A DNA stretch of 52,946 nt from Ruminococcaceae bacterium UBA3818 (GCA_002369315.1 DFDW01000015.1:1-52946), one strand, 5' to 3'; numbered from the stretch's first letter, positions 16,765-26,218 are shown. Numbers and translations: made by a program. Notes: generated by a model not told the origin, from the letters alone.

Positions 16765-17727
16765 TTAGTACTCCAGTTTCCACATATATCTTCTGACGGT
16801 CAGCGGATGTTTTCTCTCCTCAGACAGTTTCTGAGCGAAAACGCGGATCGCATGAACGAGCAGCAGCGGGTTGAAGAACTCAACAACTTTATCGTCGATG
16901 GTGTTGATGCCCAGCTCTTTTACGTCAACGATCATCAGTTTCTCAGCGTACTGTTTCAGGAAGTCCAGAGCTCTCTGATCCAGCGGACGGGTACGGCCTT
17001 CGCTCATGAATACGATGAAGGGAGTCTCGCGGTCAGTGATCTCAAACGGGCCATGGAAGTACTCGCCGGAATGAATCGCGGAAGAGTTGATCCACTGCAT
17101 CTCCATCAGCAGGCAGATAGAGAAGGAATAAGCAACACTGTGCGCAGAGCCAGAACCCATGGTGTAGATGAGTTTCTCGTCTTTGTACATTTTCGCCCAT
17201 TTCTCAGCTCTGGGAGCGATGAACTGAGTAGCGTTGCCAACGATTTTGTCAATTCTGTCAAAGCCGTTGTACATCTCATCGTAGTTCTCGTAACCCTCGG
17301 TCTGATTCAGGATCTCAACAGCCAGTTTCAGAGAGTAGCCCTGGCCGCTGTTAGCGGTAGAACCTTTCTCAGGAACCAGAACATAGTCGCCGTTCTGAGC
17401 CAGAGGAGAATCGGGTTTGTTGGTGATAACGATAGAAGCCGCGCCAGCTTTCTGAGCGATCTCAGCAGCTTTTACAGTCTCAGGAGTGTTACCGGAAGCA
17501 GACTGGGTGATAACGATAGAATGTTCGCCCAGAGACTTCGGGGTAGCATGGCAGAACTCGTTGGAGCTGTAATGATCTACTTTCAGCTCTTTGCTCTCGC
17601 TCTCCAGGAAATATTTACCCGGATGCAGGCCAGCGTAAGAACCGCCGCAAGCAACAAAGTATACGCTCTTGATGGTGCCTTTGGCTTTCAGGATTTCAGC
17701 AATAACAGATTTCGGACAACAAGCCAT
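16765..17727 (-). CDS. SIS-domain sugar phosphate protein, FrlB (fructoselysine-6-P deglycase)-like
   Basis: The start is ATG 17725-17727, with AAGGAGG 8 nt upstream. The product (about 320 residues) has two SIS domains: SVYFVACGGSYAGLHPGKYF and TQSASGNTPETV in the first, YTMGSGSAHSVAYS and SGEYFHGPFEI in the second. It ends in RRYMWKLEY. The C-terminal ending, HGPFEI and VYFVACG resemble FrlB, which splits fructoselysine-6-phosphate into lysine and glucose-6-phosphate. No frlD kinase or transporter is nearby, so the substrate (a glycated amine, amino sugar or similar phosphate) is open. It has its own promoter and sits behind a GntR regulator. Confidence 0.7.
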   Translation of the reverse strand: MACCPKSVIAEILKAKGTIKSVYFVACGGSYAGLHPGKYFLESESKELKVDHYSSNEFCHATPKSLGEHSIVITQSASGNTPETVKAAEIAQKAGAASIVITNKPDSPLAQNGDYVLVPEKGSTANSGQGYSLKLAVEILNQTEGYENYDEMYNGFDRIDKIVGNATQFIAPRAEKWAKMYKDEKLIYTMGSGSAHSVAYSFSICLLMEMQWINSSAIHSGEYFHGPFEITDRETPFIVFMSEGRTRPLDQRALDFLKQYAEKLMIVDVKELGINTIDDKVVEFFNPLLLVHAIRVFAQKLSEERKHPLTVRRYMWKLEY

Positions 17728-17840
17728 TGGAAATTCCTCCTTATAAATAATAGGCAATTTACCGACACAGCAAAAGCCGTGCCATATTTATAGGGACCAC
17801 AGAAAAGCGCATGGAAATCCCGTGGTTATCCTATAACGTC

Positions 17841-17869
17841 ATATTATCATAACCGTCTGCATTTGTAAA
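17841..17869 (-). promoter_or_regulatory. Sigma-A-type promoter of the FrlB-like gene
   Basis: On the minus strand, -35 TTTACA (17864-17869) and -10 TAATAT (17841-17846) have a 17-bp spacer, with a leader of roughly 105 nt. Confidence 0.6.
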
Positions 17870-17974
17870 CACTAAAAACAAAAATCGTGAATTTGGTCAA
17901 AATTTCACAAGGATATGTGTATATTTTTTCGCGTGCTTTCGTGAATCAGGCAAAAAGAGTTTTCAAGCCCCGCC

Positions 17975-18688
17975 TTAAAAGCTAAAACGATAGGCCACAC
18001 CATCCATATAAACGATATTATGGTGAACCGGATGGTCTTCCTCGTCGTACACAACAGTGCGCATTAAAAACAGTGCCGCCCCTTTATTGGTTCCCAGCAG
18101 CTGGGCCTGTTCCGCTGTCGCGTAAGCAATTTCCACACTTTTTTCGGAACGGACAGGAACCAATCCCAATTCCTCTTTTAAAATTGCGTAAACCGACCCG
18201 CTGAGGTTATGGTGCAGCAAAAATTCGTATTGCGGATACGGATAGTAAGAATGCTCGATCAAAAGCGGTACATCATCCCGGAAGCGCAACCGTGTAATGT
18301 GAATAACCTTGTCATTCGATGATACGCCCAAGCGGCTGACATCGTGCTTATTGGCTTTATCAACCGTTACAGACAAAACCTGAGACTTGGCGACCCGATG
18401 ATTATCTTCGCAGTCTTCTGTAAAGCTTTTCAACTTTACAAGTTCCCTATTGGGACGCGTCTGGCTGACAAAAGTCCCTTTTCCCTGGCTTTTGATCAGG
18501 TATTTTTCATTGATCAATTCCTGAATCGCGCGGCGGACAGTAATGCGGCTGACGTTGTACTGCTTCATCAGCTCCTGCTCGGTGGGAATCTGCTGTCCCG
18601 GCGTATATTCCCCATTCACCACTGCGGTCCGAAGAATTTTCTTCAGCTGAAGGTATAAAGGTTCATTATGGTCCTGCAACAGCTCCAT
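17975..18688 (-). CDS. GntR-family regulator, HutC/UTRA subfamily
   Basis: The 237-residue product has an N-terminal winged helix (PLYLQLKKILRTAVVNGEYT, IPTEQELMKQYNVSRITVRR, YLIKSQGKGTFVSQ), then a UTRA ligand domain from about residue 95 (VIHITRLRFRDDVPLLIEHS, VEIAYATAEQAQLLG, LFLMRTVVYDE, VHHNIVYMDGVAYRFSF). UTRA regulators commonly bind sugar phosphates. It sits between two SIS-domain genes on the same strand, so a sugar-phosphate ligand and control of one or both neighbours is a reasonable inference. Confidence 0.9.
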   Translation of the reverse strand: MELLQDHNEPLYLQLKKILRTAVVNGEYTPGQQIPTEQELMKQYNVSRITVRRAIQELINEKYLIKSQGKGTFVSQTRPNRELVKLKSFTEDCEDNHRVAKSQVLSVTVDKANKHDVSRLGVSSNDKVIHITRLRFRDDVPLLIEHSYYPYPQYEFLLHHNLSGSVYAILKEELGLVPVRSEKSVEIAYATAEQAQLLGTNKGAALFLMRTVVYDEEDHPVHHNIVYMDGVAYRFSF

Positions 18689-18723
18689 GATTCTTCACCA
18701 TCTTTCTCTATCCAAAAAAACAC

Positions 18724-18763
18724 AAAATATGCTATGATGTCATATCACATCATAGCATATTTT
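18724..18763. promoter_or_regulatory. 17-bp perfect inverted repeat (terminator or regulator operator)
   Basis: The arms at 18724-18740 and 18747-18763 are perfect complements around a 6-nt centre. The repeat lies in the 93-bp gap between the SIS gene (ending 18782) and gntR. On the minus strand it is followed by TTTTGTG and T7, so it can end the SIS transcript. It also sits where an autoregulatory GntR operator would be. Confidence 0.65.
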
Positions 18764-18781
18764 TGATTGCTTGTAAACTGC

Positions 18782-19888
18782 TTATTTTACTTTTGTGGCC
18801 AAAGCACCAGAAAGATCTCCAGGCATCTCAAATTCGTCCAGTCCATGCTGGTCAAAATACTCCCACAGGCTGATACTCCACACCTGCAGTACAGGCAAAA
18901 ACTCCGCGAAATCCAAAAGGCCATTTTGTACGCTGCAAATTTTCAAGCTGTCTTTGGTGAAGCCCGGCACGCCCTCCTGGGTGATTTGGTAGGAGGGAGC
19001 ATTTTTTTCCCGCAGGAAGCTGTGGATACGGGACAATTTTTCATGGTCCATGCTTACCGAATCCAATTGCAGCAGAGCCGCTTCTTTGCGGGAAAGAAGC
19101 AGGTGGGGTCCATGCAAATATTCTTCCACTTCAAAAGAGTCAGAAGGAAGGAAAATGCTTTCCATCACCTTTAAGGCAATTTCCAGGGTAGTTCCCGTCG
19201 AATCAATGTTGCTGATTAACGAGAAAGAACGATACTGGCTCCAGTCTTTTACATTGGCGGCGCACCATTCTTTCGTCAAGGAGAGATTTTCCCGCATGTG
19301 ACTGGCAATGAAATTAAAATCCGCCATAATTTTATCATAATCTTTCTGTGACACACGGCCGCTGGCCGCTCCATATTCCAGACCGATCATGGCCATCATC
19401 ATAGCAGTGGCCAGTACTCCCTTGGTCATAACGCTGGACTTTTCCTCTCCGCAATGGATATCCACCGCCGCGGAGGATTCTTTTGCCAACGGTGATTCCA
19501 AGTTGCCGGTCAATCCTACCACAAAAGCGCCTTTCGCTTTCAGTTCCTTGACCACATCGATCGTAGCAGCGCTTTTGCCAGACTGGCTGGCTGCGATCAA
19601 AAGCGCATTGTCAAAGCTGCGGCTGCGGCACAGCTGCTCATACATAGCCGGGGATGCGACCAGCACATCCATCTGCAAAGCCGATTCCAGAAGCGGCTTT
19701 ACCATCAGCCCCGCGTTATAGGAGCTGCCGATGCCGAACAGTAGAATTTTGTCCAACTCTTTCCCCTGCACATTTTTCAAAAATTCATTGCAAAGGTCCT
19801 TGCGATCAGCCAAAATGGATTGGATGACCGGTACGTTTTCTTCCACATAGCCCATAACCCGCTGAATATATTCTGCATTCTTCCCCAT
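18782..19888 (-). CDS. Double SIS-domain protein (GlmS isomerase-domain/AgaS-like)
   Basis: The start is ATG 19886-19888 with AAAGGGAAG before it; the open frame continues upstream, but that part is Cys/Arg-rich and lacks a ribosome binding site. The product (about 368 residues) has SIS-1 with LLFGIGSSYNAGLMVKPLL and AASQSGKSAATIDV, and SIS-2 with SLISNIDSTGTTLEIALKVM and EEYLHGPHLLL. The pattern is like the isomerase half of glucosamine-6-phosphate synthase and AgaS-type amino-sugar isomerases/deaminases, without the glutaminase domain. It probably acts on an amino-sugar or glycated-amine phosphate together with the FrlB-like protein. Confidence 0.7.
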   Translation of the reverse strand: MGKNAEYIQRVMGYVEENVPVIQSILADRKDLCNEFLKNVQGKELDKILLFGIGSSYNAGLMVKPLLESALQMDVLVASPAMYEQLCRSRSFDNALLIAASQSGKSAATIDVVKELKAKGAFVVGLTGNLESPLAKESSAAVDIHCGEEKSSVMTKGVLATAMMMAMIGLEYGAASGRVSQKDYDKIMADFNFIASHMRENLSLTKEWCAANVKDWSQYRSFSLISNIDSTGTTLEIALKVMESIFLPSDSFEVEEYLHGPHLLLSRKEAALLQLDSVSMDHEKLSRIHSFLREKNAPSYQITQEGVPGFTKDSLKICSVQNGLLDFAEFLPVLQVWSISLWEYFDQHGLDEFEMPGDLSGALATKVK

Positions 19889-20129
19889 AATCTTCCCTTT
19901 CTCCGCGGTTTTGCGCGGCCAAAAAATTCCAAAAACAGTATACCAAATCCCAGCATCGGTTGACAAGCCCATTTCCAGATTCTCTCCTGCTCCATCAAGT
20001 AGGCGCAGGCGACAAATCGGACATTTTTCCACTTCTTTGGAAGAGACAGTAAGAATCGGGATTGGCCCATCATCACCACCAATCATTTCTGCTACAGCGG
20101 CGTGACCTCTCCTTTTTACTCTATTCTCC

Positions 20130-20885
20130 TTACCATTCCAACATCAGTTCCACCGGGCAATGATCGCTTCCCATTACTTCATTGTGGATTTTCGCGTCTT
20201 TCATAAACGATTCCAGTTTCTGGGACACCAGGAAATAATCGATCCGCCATCCGGCATTGTTTTCCCGGGCATGGAACATATAACTCCACCAGGAATAAGC
20301 GCCGGTCAGATCCGGGTAAAAATAGCGGAAGCTATCCAAATAACCGGCCTGCTGCAGCGCCGTCATTTTTTCCCGCTCCTGCGGGGTAAAACCCGCATTT
20401 CCCACGTTTGTTTTGGGATTTTTCAGATCGATCTCCCGATGCGCCACATTCATATCCCCGCAGATGATTACCGGCTTTTTCTCTTCCAGCTGCCGGATAT
20501 ATGTCAAAAAGGCATCCTCCCATTCCATACGGTAGTCCAAGCGGGTCAGACCTCGCTGGGAATTGGGCGTATAGACATTTACCAGGTAAAAGCGTTCAAA
20601 TTCCGCAGCAATGACCCGCCCCTCGCTCGCATGGATTTCTTGCGGCAGCTCATACTGTACGGAAATCGGTTCTTGTTTGCAAAACAGCGCCGTACCAGAA
20701 TATCCTTTTTTCTGCGCGCTGCACCAATACTGATGATAGCCCTCCAATTCCAGTTCCAGCTGGCCGGGCTGCATCTTTGTCTCCTGGATACAGAACATGT
20801 CCGCATCCACTTCTTTAAAAAACTCCAGAAAGCCTTTTCCCATACAGGCCCGCAGGCCATTGACATTCCATGAAATCAGCTTCAT
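20130..20885 (-). CDS. exoA: Exodeoxyribonuclease III / AP endonuclease
   Basis: It cuts DNA at abasic sites and trims 3' ends in base-excision repair. The 251-residue product begins MKLISWNVNGLRACMGKGF, followed by IQETKMQPGQ (metal-binding Glu), YTPNSQRG, CGDMNVAHREIDL, AYSWWSY, WRIDYFLVS and a terminal GSDHCPVEL. It is full length and has an AGGAGGAG ribosome binding site. It is monocistronic. Confidence 0.95.
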   Translation of the reverse strand: MKLISWNVNGLRACMGKGFLEFFKEVDADMFCIQETKMQPGQLELELEGYHQYWCSAQKKGYSGTALFCKQEPISVQYELPQEIHASEGRVIAAEFERFYLVNVYTPNSQRGLTRLDYRMEWEDAFLTYIRQLEEKKPVIICGDMNVAHREIDLKNPKTNVGNAGFTPQEREKMTALQQAGYLDSFRYFYPDLTGAYSWWSYMFHARENNAGWRIDYFLVSQKLESFMKDAKIHNEVMGSDHCPVELMLEW

Positions 20886-20937
20886 TTTGCAGCTCCTCCT
20901 GTTTGAATTGTTTGCAGAATCGCCTTGCCAAACGGCA

Positions 20938-20967
20938 AAAAGGCCGGCGCATCCGCTCCGGCCTTTT
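20938..20967 (-). terminator. Terminator of the aspS-gatCAB operon
   Basis: The stem AAAAGGCCGG/CCGGCCTTTT has a 10-nt loop, located after the gatB stop codon. Confidence 0.8.
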
Positions 20968-21002
20968 CATAAGCTTGGGAAAGGACTTCTCTTCCTAGCC
21001 TA

Positions 21003-22421
21003 TCATTCCTTTTTCAGCATGTCAATAAGCAGCCCTGTCGCCTTAGAGGCGTCCGCACGTCCACGGGTCTCCCGCATCACTGCGCCGACCAGCGCTTTCA
21101 GCACGGATTCCTTGCCGTTTCGATAGCTTTGCACCGCATCGCTGTTTTGATTCATGACTTTTTGGCAAATCTCACACAACTGTTCATCGCTGATTCCCGC
21201 AAGGTCGCTGGCAGACAAAAATTCCGTTGCGCTCTTTCCGGTATCGAGCATCTTGTCAAACGCTGTTTTCGCCAAATTCCTGTTGCACTTTCCGGACTCG
21301 ACCAGTTCGCACAGTTCATGCAGCTGCGTTGGGGTAATGGACACCTCCCAGGCGTCTCGCTGTTCTTCGGTAGAATAGCGGCTGAACATCTGGCCCACAA
21401 TGAACGCGGCGGCGGTTTTCGGCATTTTCAGTCCTTTCGCCGCTTCATCAAAAAACTCCGCTGCCCGCCGGGAACGGATCAACGCCGCCGTATCTCCTTC
21501 GTTGATGCCCATTTCCAGGTACCGCGCCCTCTTCTGATCCGGCAGTTCCGGCAGCATTGCGCGAAGCTCTTCGATCTCTTCTTCACTGGTTCGGATCGTC
21601 ACCAGATCCGGCTCCTTAAAGTATCGGTAGTCATGCGCGTCCTCTTTGGAACGCATGCTTTCCGTTTCCCCGGTGGCGTCGTTATAACGGCGCGTTTCCT
21701 GGATGACCTGCTCCCCGTTTTCCAGCAAATCCACCTGTCGTTCGAATTCATATTCCAGCGCCTTGGTCATAAACGTAAAGGAGTTCATGTTTTTGATCTC
21801 TGTTCGGGTGCCGAACGTATCGCTGCCTTTGGGCCGCACGGAAATATTCACGTCACACCGCAAGGACCCTTCCTGCATTTTACAGTCGGATACACCGATG
21901 TATTTCATCAGAAGCTGCAGCTTTTCCACATATTCCTTTACTTCTTCGATAGACCGAAAATCCGGTTCCGTCACGACTTCGATCAGCGGAACCCCGCCGC
22001 GGTTGTAGTCCACAAAGGTATCTCCCCGCTCGTGGACCAGCTTACCCGCATCCTCCTCGATGTGAATACGGGTCAGACGAATCTTTTTCCCGCTGTCCAG
22101 CTCGATGGCCCCATCCAGGCACAAAGGCTTGTCATATTGGGATACCTGATACGCTTTTGGCAGGTCGGGATAAACGTAGTTTTTCCGGTCCATTTTGGAG
22201 ACAGGGTTGATTTTACAGTTGGTTGCAAGCCCCGCCAGTATCCCATATCGGACTACCTGCCGGTTCAGCTTCGGCAATACGCCGGGCAGCCCGATGCAAA
22301 TGGGGCAGCAGTGGGTATTGGGCGCACCGCCGAATTCGGTGGTGCAGCCGCAGAAAATCTTTGTTTTGGTAGAAAGCTCCACATGCGTTTCCAATCCCGC
22401 TACCAGTTCATACTCACGCAT
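21003..22421 (-). CDS. gatB: Aspartyl/glutamyl-tRNA amidotransferase subunit B
   Basis: GatB is the tRNA-binding and kinase subunit of GatCAB, which converts misacylated Asp-tRNA(Asn) or Glu-tRNA(Gln) to Asn-tRNA or Gln-tRNA. The start is ATG 22419-22421, overlapping the last 8 nt of gatA. The product is about 472 residues, with GLETHVELSTKTKIFCGC, CPICIGLPGVLP, KNYVYPDLPKAYQVSQYDKP, RCDVNISVRP, RTEIKNMNSF and the C-terminal YqeY-like tail. It is last in the operon aspS-gatC-gatA-gatB. Confidence 0.96.
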   Translation of the reverse strand: MREYELVAGLETHVELSTKTKIFCGCTTEFGGAPNTHCCPICIGLPGVLPKLNRQVVRYGILAGLATNCKINPVSKMDRKNYVYPDLPKAYQVSQYDKPLCLDGAIELDSGKKIRLTRIHIEEDAGKLVHERGDTFVDYNRGGVPLIEVVTEPDFRSIEEVKEYVEKLQLLMKYIGVSDCKMQEGSLRCDVNISVRPKGSDTFGTRTEIKNMNSFTFMTKALEYEFERQVDLLENGEQVIQETRRYNDATGETESMRSKEDAHDYRYFKEPDLVTIRTSEEEIEELRAMLPELPDQKRARYLEMGINEGDTAALIRSRRAAEFFDEAAKGLKMPKTAAAFIVGQMFSRYSTEEQRDAWEVSITPTQLHELCELVESGKCNRNLAKTAFDKMLDTGKSATEFLSASDLAGISDEQLCEICQKVMNQNSDAVQSYRNGKESVLKALVGAVMRETRGRADASKATGLLIDMLKKE

Positions 22422-23880
22422 ACTGACGGCACCCCCATTCGGTTTTGCGGTAAATTTCCCCGGCCATTTCCTGCTCAAACAGAAAAGCCGTTTGCAGCAG
22501 CTTCTTCTCCTCAAACCGGTTGGCAATCAGCTGCATGCCGATGGGAAGCCCTTTCCGGTCATATCCACAGGGCATGCTCAAGGCTGGAATCCCCGCGATA
22601 TTGACCGGCACAGTGCAAATATCCGTTTGATAGGTCTGCACCTGGTCCTGTTCGGCGAACCCTTTTGGGAATGCCGTCATCGGCACAGTAGGAGCCAAAA
22701 TGACATCGCATTGTGCAAACGTTTCCTCAAAGCCCCTGATCACCGCTCCTCGCAGGTTCTGCGCTTTTTTATAATAAGCATCATAATACCCCGCGCTGAG
22801 CACATAAGAGCCCAGCAGAATGCGCCGCTGTACTTCCGGCCCAAACCCTTCGCTGCGGGTCTTGCAAATCATTTCGTGAATGCTGTTATAATGTTCAGCG
22901 CGATACCCATAACGGATGCCATCATATCTTCCAAGATTGGAGGAAGCCTCTGCGCAGGCCAAAATATAGTATACCGGCAGCGCATAGGAGATAGCCGGCA
23001 TGGAAAGTTCCACGATTTTCGCGCCCAATTTTTCATAAGTGCGGACCGCCTCCTGCAGGGCCGTTTCTACCTGCGGCTCTACCCCATGGAAATACTCCTT
23101 TACAACGCCAATTGTAAGCGAATCCGGTTTTTGCTCCAATTGAGCCAAAACCGACTCTTTCCTCCCCACGCTGGTGGAATCCATCGGGTCCCGGTCGCTG
23201 ATCGTCTCAAACACCGCTGCGGCATCGGATACGGTTTTGCAGATCGGTCCGATCTGATCCAGGCTGGACGCATAAGCAATCAAACCAAAGCGGGACACCG
23301 CGCCATAGGTGGGTTTCAGACCCACCAGTCCGCAAAATCCGGCCGGTTGGCGGATAGAGCCTCCGGTATCAGACCCCAGCGCATAGACCGCCAGATTGCC
23401 TCCCACTGCCGATGCGCCGCCGCCGGAACTTCCGCCCGCCACATGGCCGGTATCAAACGGGTTGGCTGCTCCGCCAAAGCAGGAAGTTTCGCAGGAAGAA
23501 CCCATGGCAAATTCATCCATATTGGTTTTGCCCAGCAGCACGGCATTCTGCTTTTGCAGCGTCTGCCAAACAGTCGCGTCGTAAATCGGGGTATATCCTT
23601 TCAAGATGCGGGAACAGCAGGTCGTTTCGATCCCGCGGGTAGAGATGTTGTCTTTCAGCGTCATCGGAATGCCTTCCAGCAAGGAAAGAGGCTCTCCCGC
23701 TGCGATTTTTCGGTCCACCGCCCCGGCGGTTTCCAATGCACGGTCCGCAGTTACCCGTACATAGGCGTTGAGAGTGCTGTTATCCTTGGCGATTCCATCC
23801 AGATACGCCTGGGTCAATTCGGCACAGCTCACCTTTTTCTGACGCAGCAGGCCGCCTATTGTTTTTATCATGCCTGACAC
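22414..23880 (-). CDS. gatA: Aspartyl/glutamyl-tRNA amidotransferase subunit A
   Basis: GatA is the glutaminase subunit, releasing ammonia for GatB. The start is GTG at 23878-23880, spaced 6 nt from AGGAGGGG; an in-frame ATG three codons later is farther away. The 488-residue product has the amidase signature with the Ser-cisSer-Lys triad: VLLGKTNMDEFAMGSS, GGSSGGGASAVGG and GSDTGGSIRQPAGFCG. Length and motif order are normal. Confidence 0.96.
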   Translation of the reverse strand: MSGMIKTIGGLLRQKKVSCAELTQAYLDGIAKDNSTLNAYVRVTADRALETAGAVDRKIAAGEPLSLLEGIPMTLKDNISTRGIETTCCSRILKGYTPIYDATVWQTLQKQNAVLLGKTNMDEFAMGSSCETSCFGGAANPFDTGHVAGGSSGGGASAVGGNLAVYALGSDTGGSIRQPAGFCGLVGLKPTYGAVSRFGLIAYASSLDQIGPICKTVSDAAAVFETISDRDPMDSTSVGRKESVLAQLEQKPDSLTIGVVKEYFHGVEPQVETALQEAVRTYEKLGAKIVELSMPAISYALPVYYILACAEASSNLGRYDGIRYGYRAEHYNSIHEMICKTRSEGFGPEVQRRILLGSYVLSAGYYDAYYKKAQNLRGAVIRGFEETFAQCDVILAPTVPMTAFPKGFAEQDQVQTYQTDICTVPVNIAGIPALSMPCGYDRKGLPIGMQLIANRFEEKKLLQTAFLFEQEMAGEIYRKTEWGCRQYA

Positions 23881-23892
23881 AGCTTTCCCCTC

Positions 23893-24171
23893 CTATTTTC
23901 GTTTTTTCACCGGGAAATATCCGTTTTCTCCGCCGCCAGCATTTTGAAGGATCTCTTCCGCCGGATAGGAGGGCAATACCTCGTCTTCCCGAAACACATT
24001 GGACAGGCCTTCGAGCCCCTCATATTCTTCCGCTTGGGCGCCTGCCGCATTAATGGTATCCGCAAAAGCCAGAATGTCCCCCATGGCTTTTGTCAAATCA
24101 TCCAGCTTTTCTTCTGACACATAGAGTTTGCTTAACGTGGCAATCTCCAGGATTTCTTCTTTTGTAATCAT
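23893..24171 (-). CDS. gatC: Aspartyl/glutamyl-tRNA amidotransferase subunit C
   Basis: The 92-residue product is the small scaffold subunit that wraps GatA and GatB. It starts MITKEEILEIATLSKLYVSE and has GDILAFADTINAAG and LSNVFREDEVLPSYP. The GGGGGCACC ribosome binding site lies within the 12-bp gap after aspS. The C-terminal part (NAGGGENGYFPVKKRK) is typical. Confidence 0.94.
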   Translation of the reverse strand: MITKEEILEIATLSKLYVSEEKLDDLTKAMGDILAFADTINAAGAQAEEYEGLEGLSNVFREDEVLPSYPAEEILQNAGGGENGYFPVKKRK

Positions 24172-24183
24172 TTTCGGTGCCCC

Positions 24184-25932
24184 CTAGCGAAGTTTGATGT
24201 GCGCTTCTCTCAGCTGCTGCAGCGTTACGGGGCCGGGCGCGCCCATCAGAAGATCCTGGCCGTTGCTGTTCATGGGGAACGCGATGACCTCCCGGATGTT
24301 CTCCTCGCCGGTCAGCAGCATCACCATCCTATCCACACCGGGAGCCATTCCGGCGTGAGGCGGCGCACCGTATTGAAATGCCCGGTACAGCGACCCGAAT
24401 TTTTCTTTAAGGACCGCCTCATCATACCCGGCAATCGCAAAAGCCTTGCGCATGATATTCAAGTCATGGTTACGCACTGCGCCGGAAGAAAGTTCCACTC
24501 CGTTGCAGACAATATCGTACTGATAAGCCAGAATATCCAACGGGTCCTTCTCCTCCAGTGCTTTGAGACCTCCCTGCGGCATGGAGAACGGGTTATGCGT
24601 AAAGCCTACCTCGCCGGACTCCTCATTCAACTCATACATGGGGAAATCCACAATAAAGCAAAAGCGGAATGCGTCTTTTTCCAGCAAATCCAGCCGGCGT
24701 CCTAACTCAGCCCGGATCTGCCCTGCCAACTTCGGGGCCGCTTCTTTACTATCGGCAATGAAATACAGGATGTCCCCCTCACCCACGCCGGTTCGGTCTA
24801 CCAGCTGCTGACGCAAGGTGTCATCCAAAAATTTATCAATGGGGCCGGCGAACTTGAGTCCGCCCTCGCCTTTTAAATAGCCCAATCCCTTCATGCCGAT
24901 TCCCATCGCGTAATCCAGCATCGTTTCGAAAAACTTTTTGGATTGGCTGGCAGCCCCCTTCACGCAGATTCCCCGCACGGTTTGTCCGCGAAACGGTTTA
25001 AAATCACTTTCCACAAACAGATCGCTCAATTCCACGATCTCCAAGGGGTTTCTCAAATCCGGCTTATCGGTACCATATTTTAACATTGCCTCTTCGTAAC
25101 GAATGCGCGGAAAAGGGCCTTCGGTCACTGTTTTATCCGAAAAGGTACGGAACGTGTCGCCAATCACTTCTTCCGCTACCCGGAACACCTCTTCCTGCGT
25201 GGCAAAAGCCATCTCAAAATCCAACTGGTAAAACTCACCGGGGGAACGGTCTGCCCTTGCGTCTTCGTCCCGGAAACAAGGGGCAATCTGAAAATACCGG
25301 TCAAATCCGGACACCATCAAAAGCTGTTTGAAAATCTGGGGCGCCTGTGGAAGCGCATAAAATTGCCCCGGATGCTTACGGCTGGGCACCAGATAATCCC
25401 GGGCACCCTCCGGTGAAGAAGCGGACAGAATCGGCGTCTGAATCTCCAAAAAACCCTGTTCGGTCATTTTCTGACGCAGATAAGAGATAATACGAGAACG
25501 CAAGACGATATTCTCATGCACTTTCGGATTGCGTAAATCCAAAAAGCGGTAAGACAAGCGCAATTCTTCCTTGGTATCTTTGGATTGATCTATTTCGAAT
25601 GGCAGTCCGGAAACCGCCCGGCTGAGCACCGTCATTTCTTCAGCGACAACTTCCACATACCCGGTTGGAATTTTGGGATTCACCGTTTCCGGATCCCGTT
25701 CCACTACTTTGCCGCTCACCGATACCACCGATTCTTTCGGCACGCCCTTGAGCATGGTTTCGTCATGAAAAACCACCTGTATCACGCCATACTCATCGCG
25801 CAGATCCACAAACAAGACACCGCCGTGGTCACGAACAGACTGAATCCACCCGCATACCCGGACCGACGCTCCGATATTATTTTCTCTGAGCTCCCCACAT
25901 GTATTGGTTCGGTATTGATTTTCAAATAACAT
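24184..25932 (-). CDS. aspS: Aspartyl-tRNA synthetase (probably non-discriminating)
   Basis: It charges tRNA(Asp), and probably tRNA(Asn), with aspartate. The start is ATG 25930-25932, giving MLFENQYRTNTCGEL, with GGAAAGGG upstream. The product is about 582 residues: an OB-fold anticodon domain (VRVCGWIQSVRDHGGVLFV), motif 1 region, motif 2 (FRDEDARADRSPGEFYQLD), the bacterial GAD insertion (IRGICVKGAA region onwards), and motif 3 (APGVDRMVMLL). It is bacterial-type in length. It is transcribed directly into gatCAB, so Asp-tRNA(Asn) made here would be amidated by the next three products; discrimination cannot be judged from motifs seen. Confidence 0.95.
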   Translation of the reverse strand: MLFENQYRTNTCGELRENNIGASVRVCGWIQSVRDHGGVLFVDLRDEYGVIQVVFHDETMLKGVPKESVVSVSGKVVERDPETVNPKIPTGYVEVVAEEMTVLSRAVSGLPFEIDQSKDTKEELRLSYRFLDLRNPKVHENIVLRSRIISYLRQKMTEQGFLEIQTPILSASSPEGARDYLVPSRKHPGQFYALPQAPQIFKQLLMVSGFDRYFQIAPCFRDEDARADRSPGEFYQLDFEMAFATQEEVFRVAEEVIGDTFRTFSDKTVTEGPFPRIRYEEAMLKYGTDKPDLRNPLEIVELSDLFVESDFKPFRGQTVRGICVKGAASQSKKFFETMLDYAMGIGMKGLGYLKGEGGLKFAGPIDKFLDDTLRQQLVDRTGVGEGDILYFIADSKEAAPKLAGQIRAELGRRLDLLEKDAFRFCFIVDFPMYELNEESGEVGFTHNPFSMPQGGLKALEEKDPLDILAYQYDIVCNGVELSSGAVRNHDLNIMRKAFAIAGYDEAVLKEKFGSLYRAFQYGAPPHAGMAPGVDRMVMLLTGEENIREVIAFPMNSNGQDLLMGAPGPVTLQQLREAHIKLR

Positions 25933-26159
25933 CGTAACACCCTTTCCTGATTTGAGATAATTCCAGTCGTTCTCCACCCAGCGCATTTGGTGTGGAAGTA
26001 CTCCTGTATACAAATTATTTATTTGATTATTTTATGCCTTTTCCCTGCAGATTACAATGCACAAAAATGTCAAAAAATTTTTCCCAAATGCTTTTTCTTT
26101 CAGAATCTTCGCCAAATATGCATAAATTTAAGATTTTATATCATTTTTCTCTGGTATTG

Positions 26160-26189
26160 TTGTATTTTTATTAATATAATCATTATAAT
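26160..26189 (+). promoter_or_regulatory. Promoter of the DDAH-like gene
   Basis: The -35 TTGTAT (26160-26165) and -10 TATAAT (26184-26189) have an 18-bp AT-rich spacer, about 30 bp before the start codon. Confidence 0.55.
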
Positions 26190-26218
26190 TATTCAATCCG
26201 TGAGTGAAGGAATCATCA

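Noticed and set aside
18724..18763. Palindrome as an insertion-sequence end
   Set aside because: No transposase or second copy is nearby; terminator or operator explains it.
21129..22604. 491-codon open frame opposite gatB
   Set aside because: It is a shadow of gatB; no start signal or motif.
22195..23877. 560-codon open frame opposite gatA
   Set aside because: It is antisense to a clear gatA with all amidase motifs and has a low-complexity, His/Arg/Phe-rich composition typical of shadow frames.
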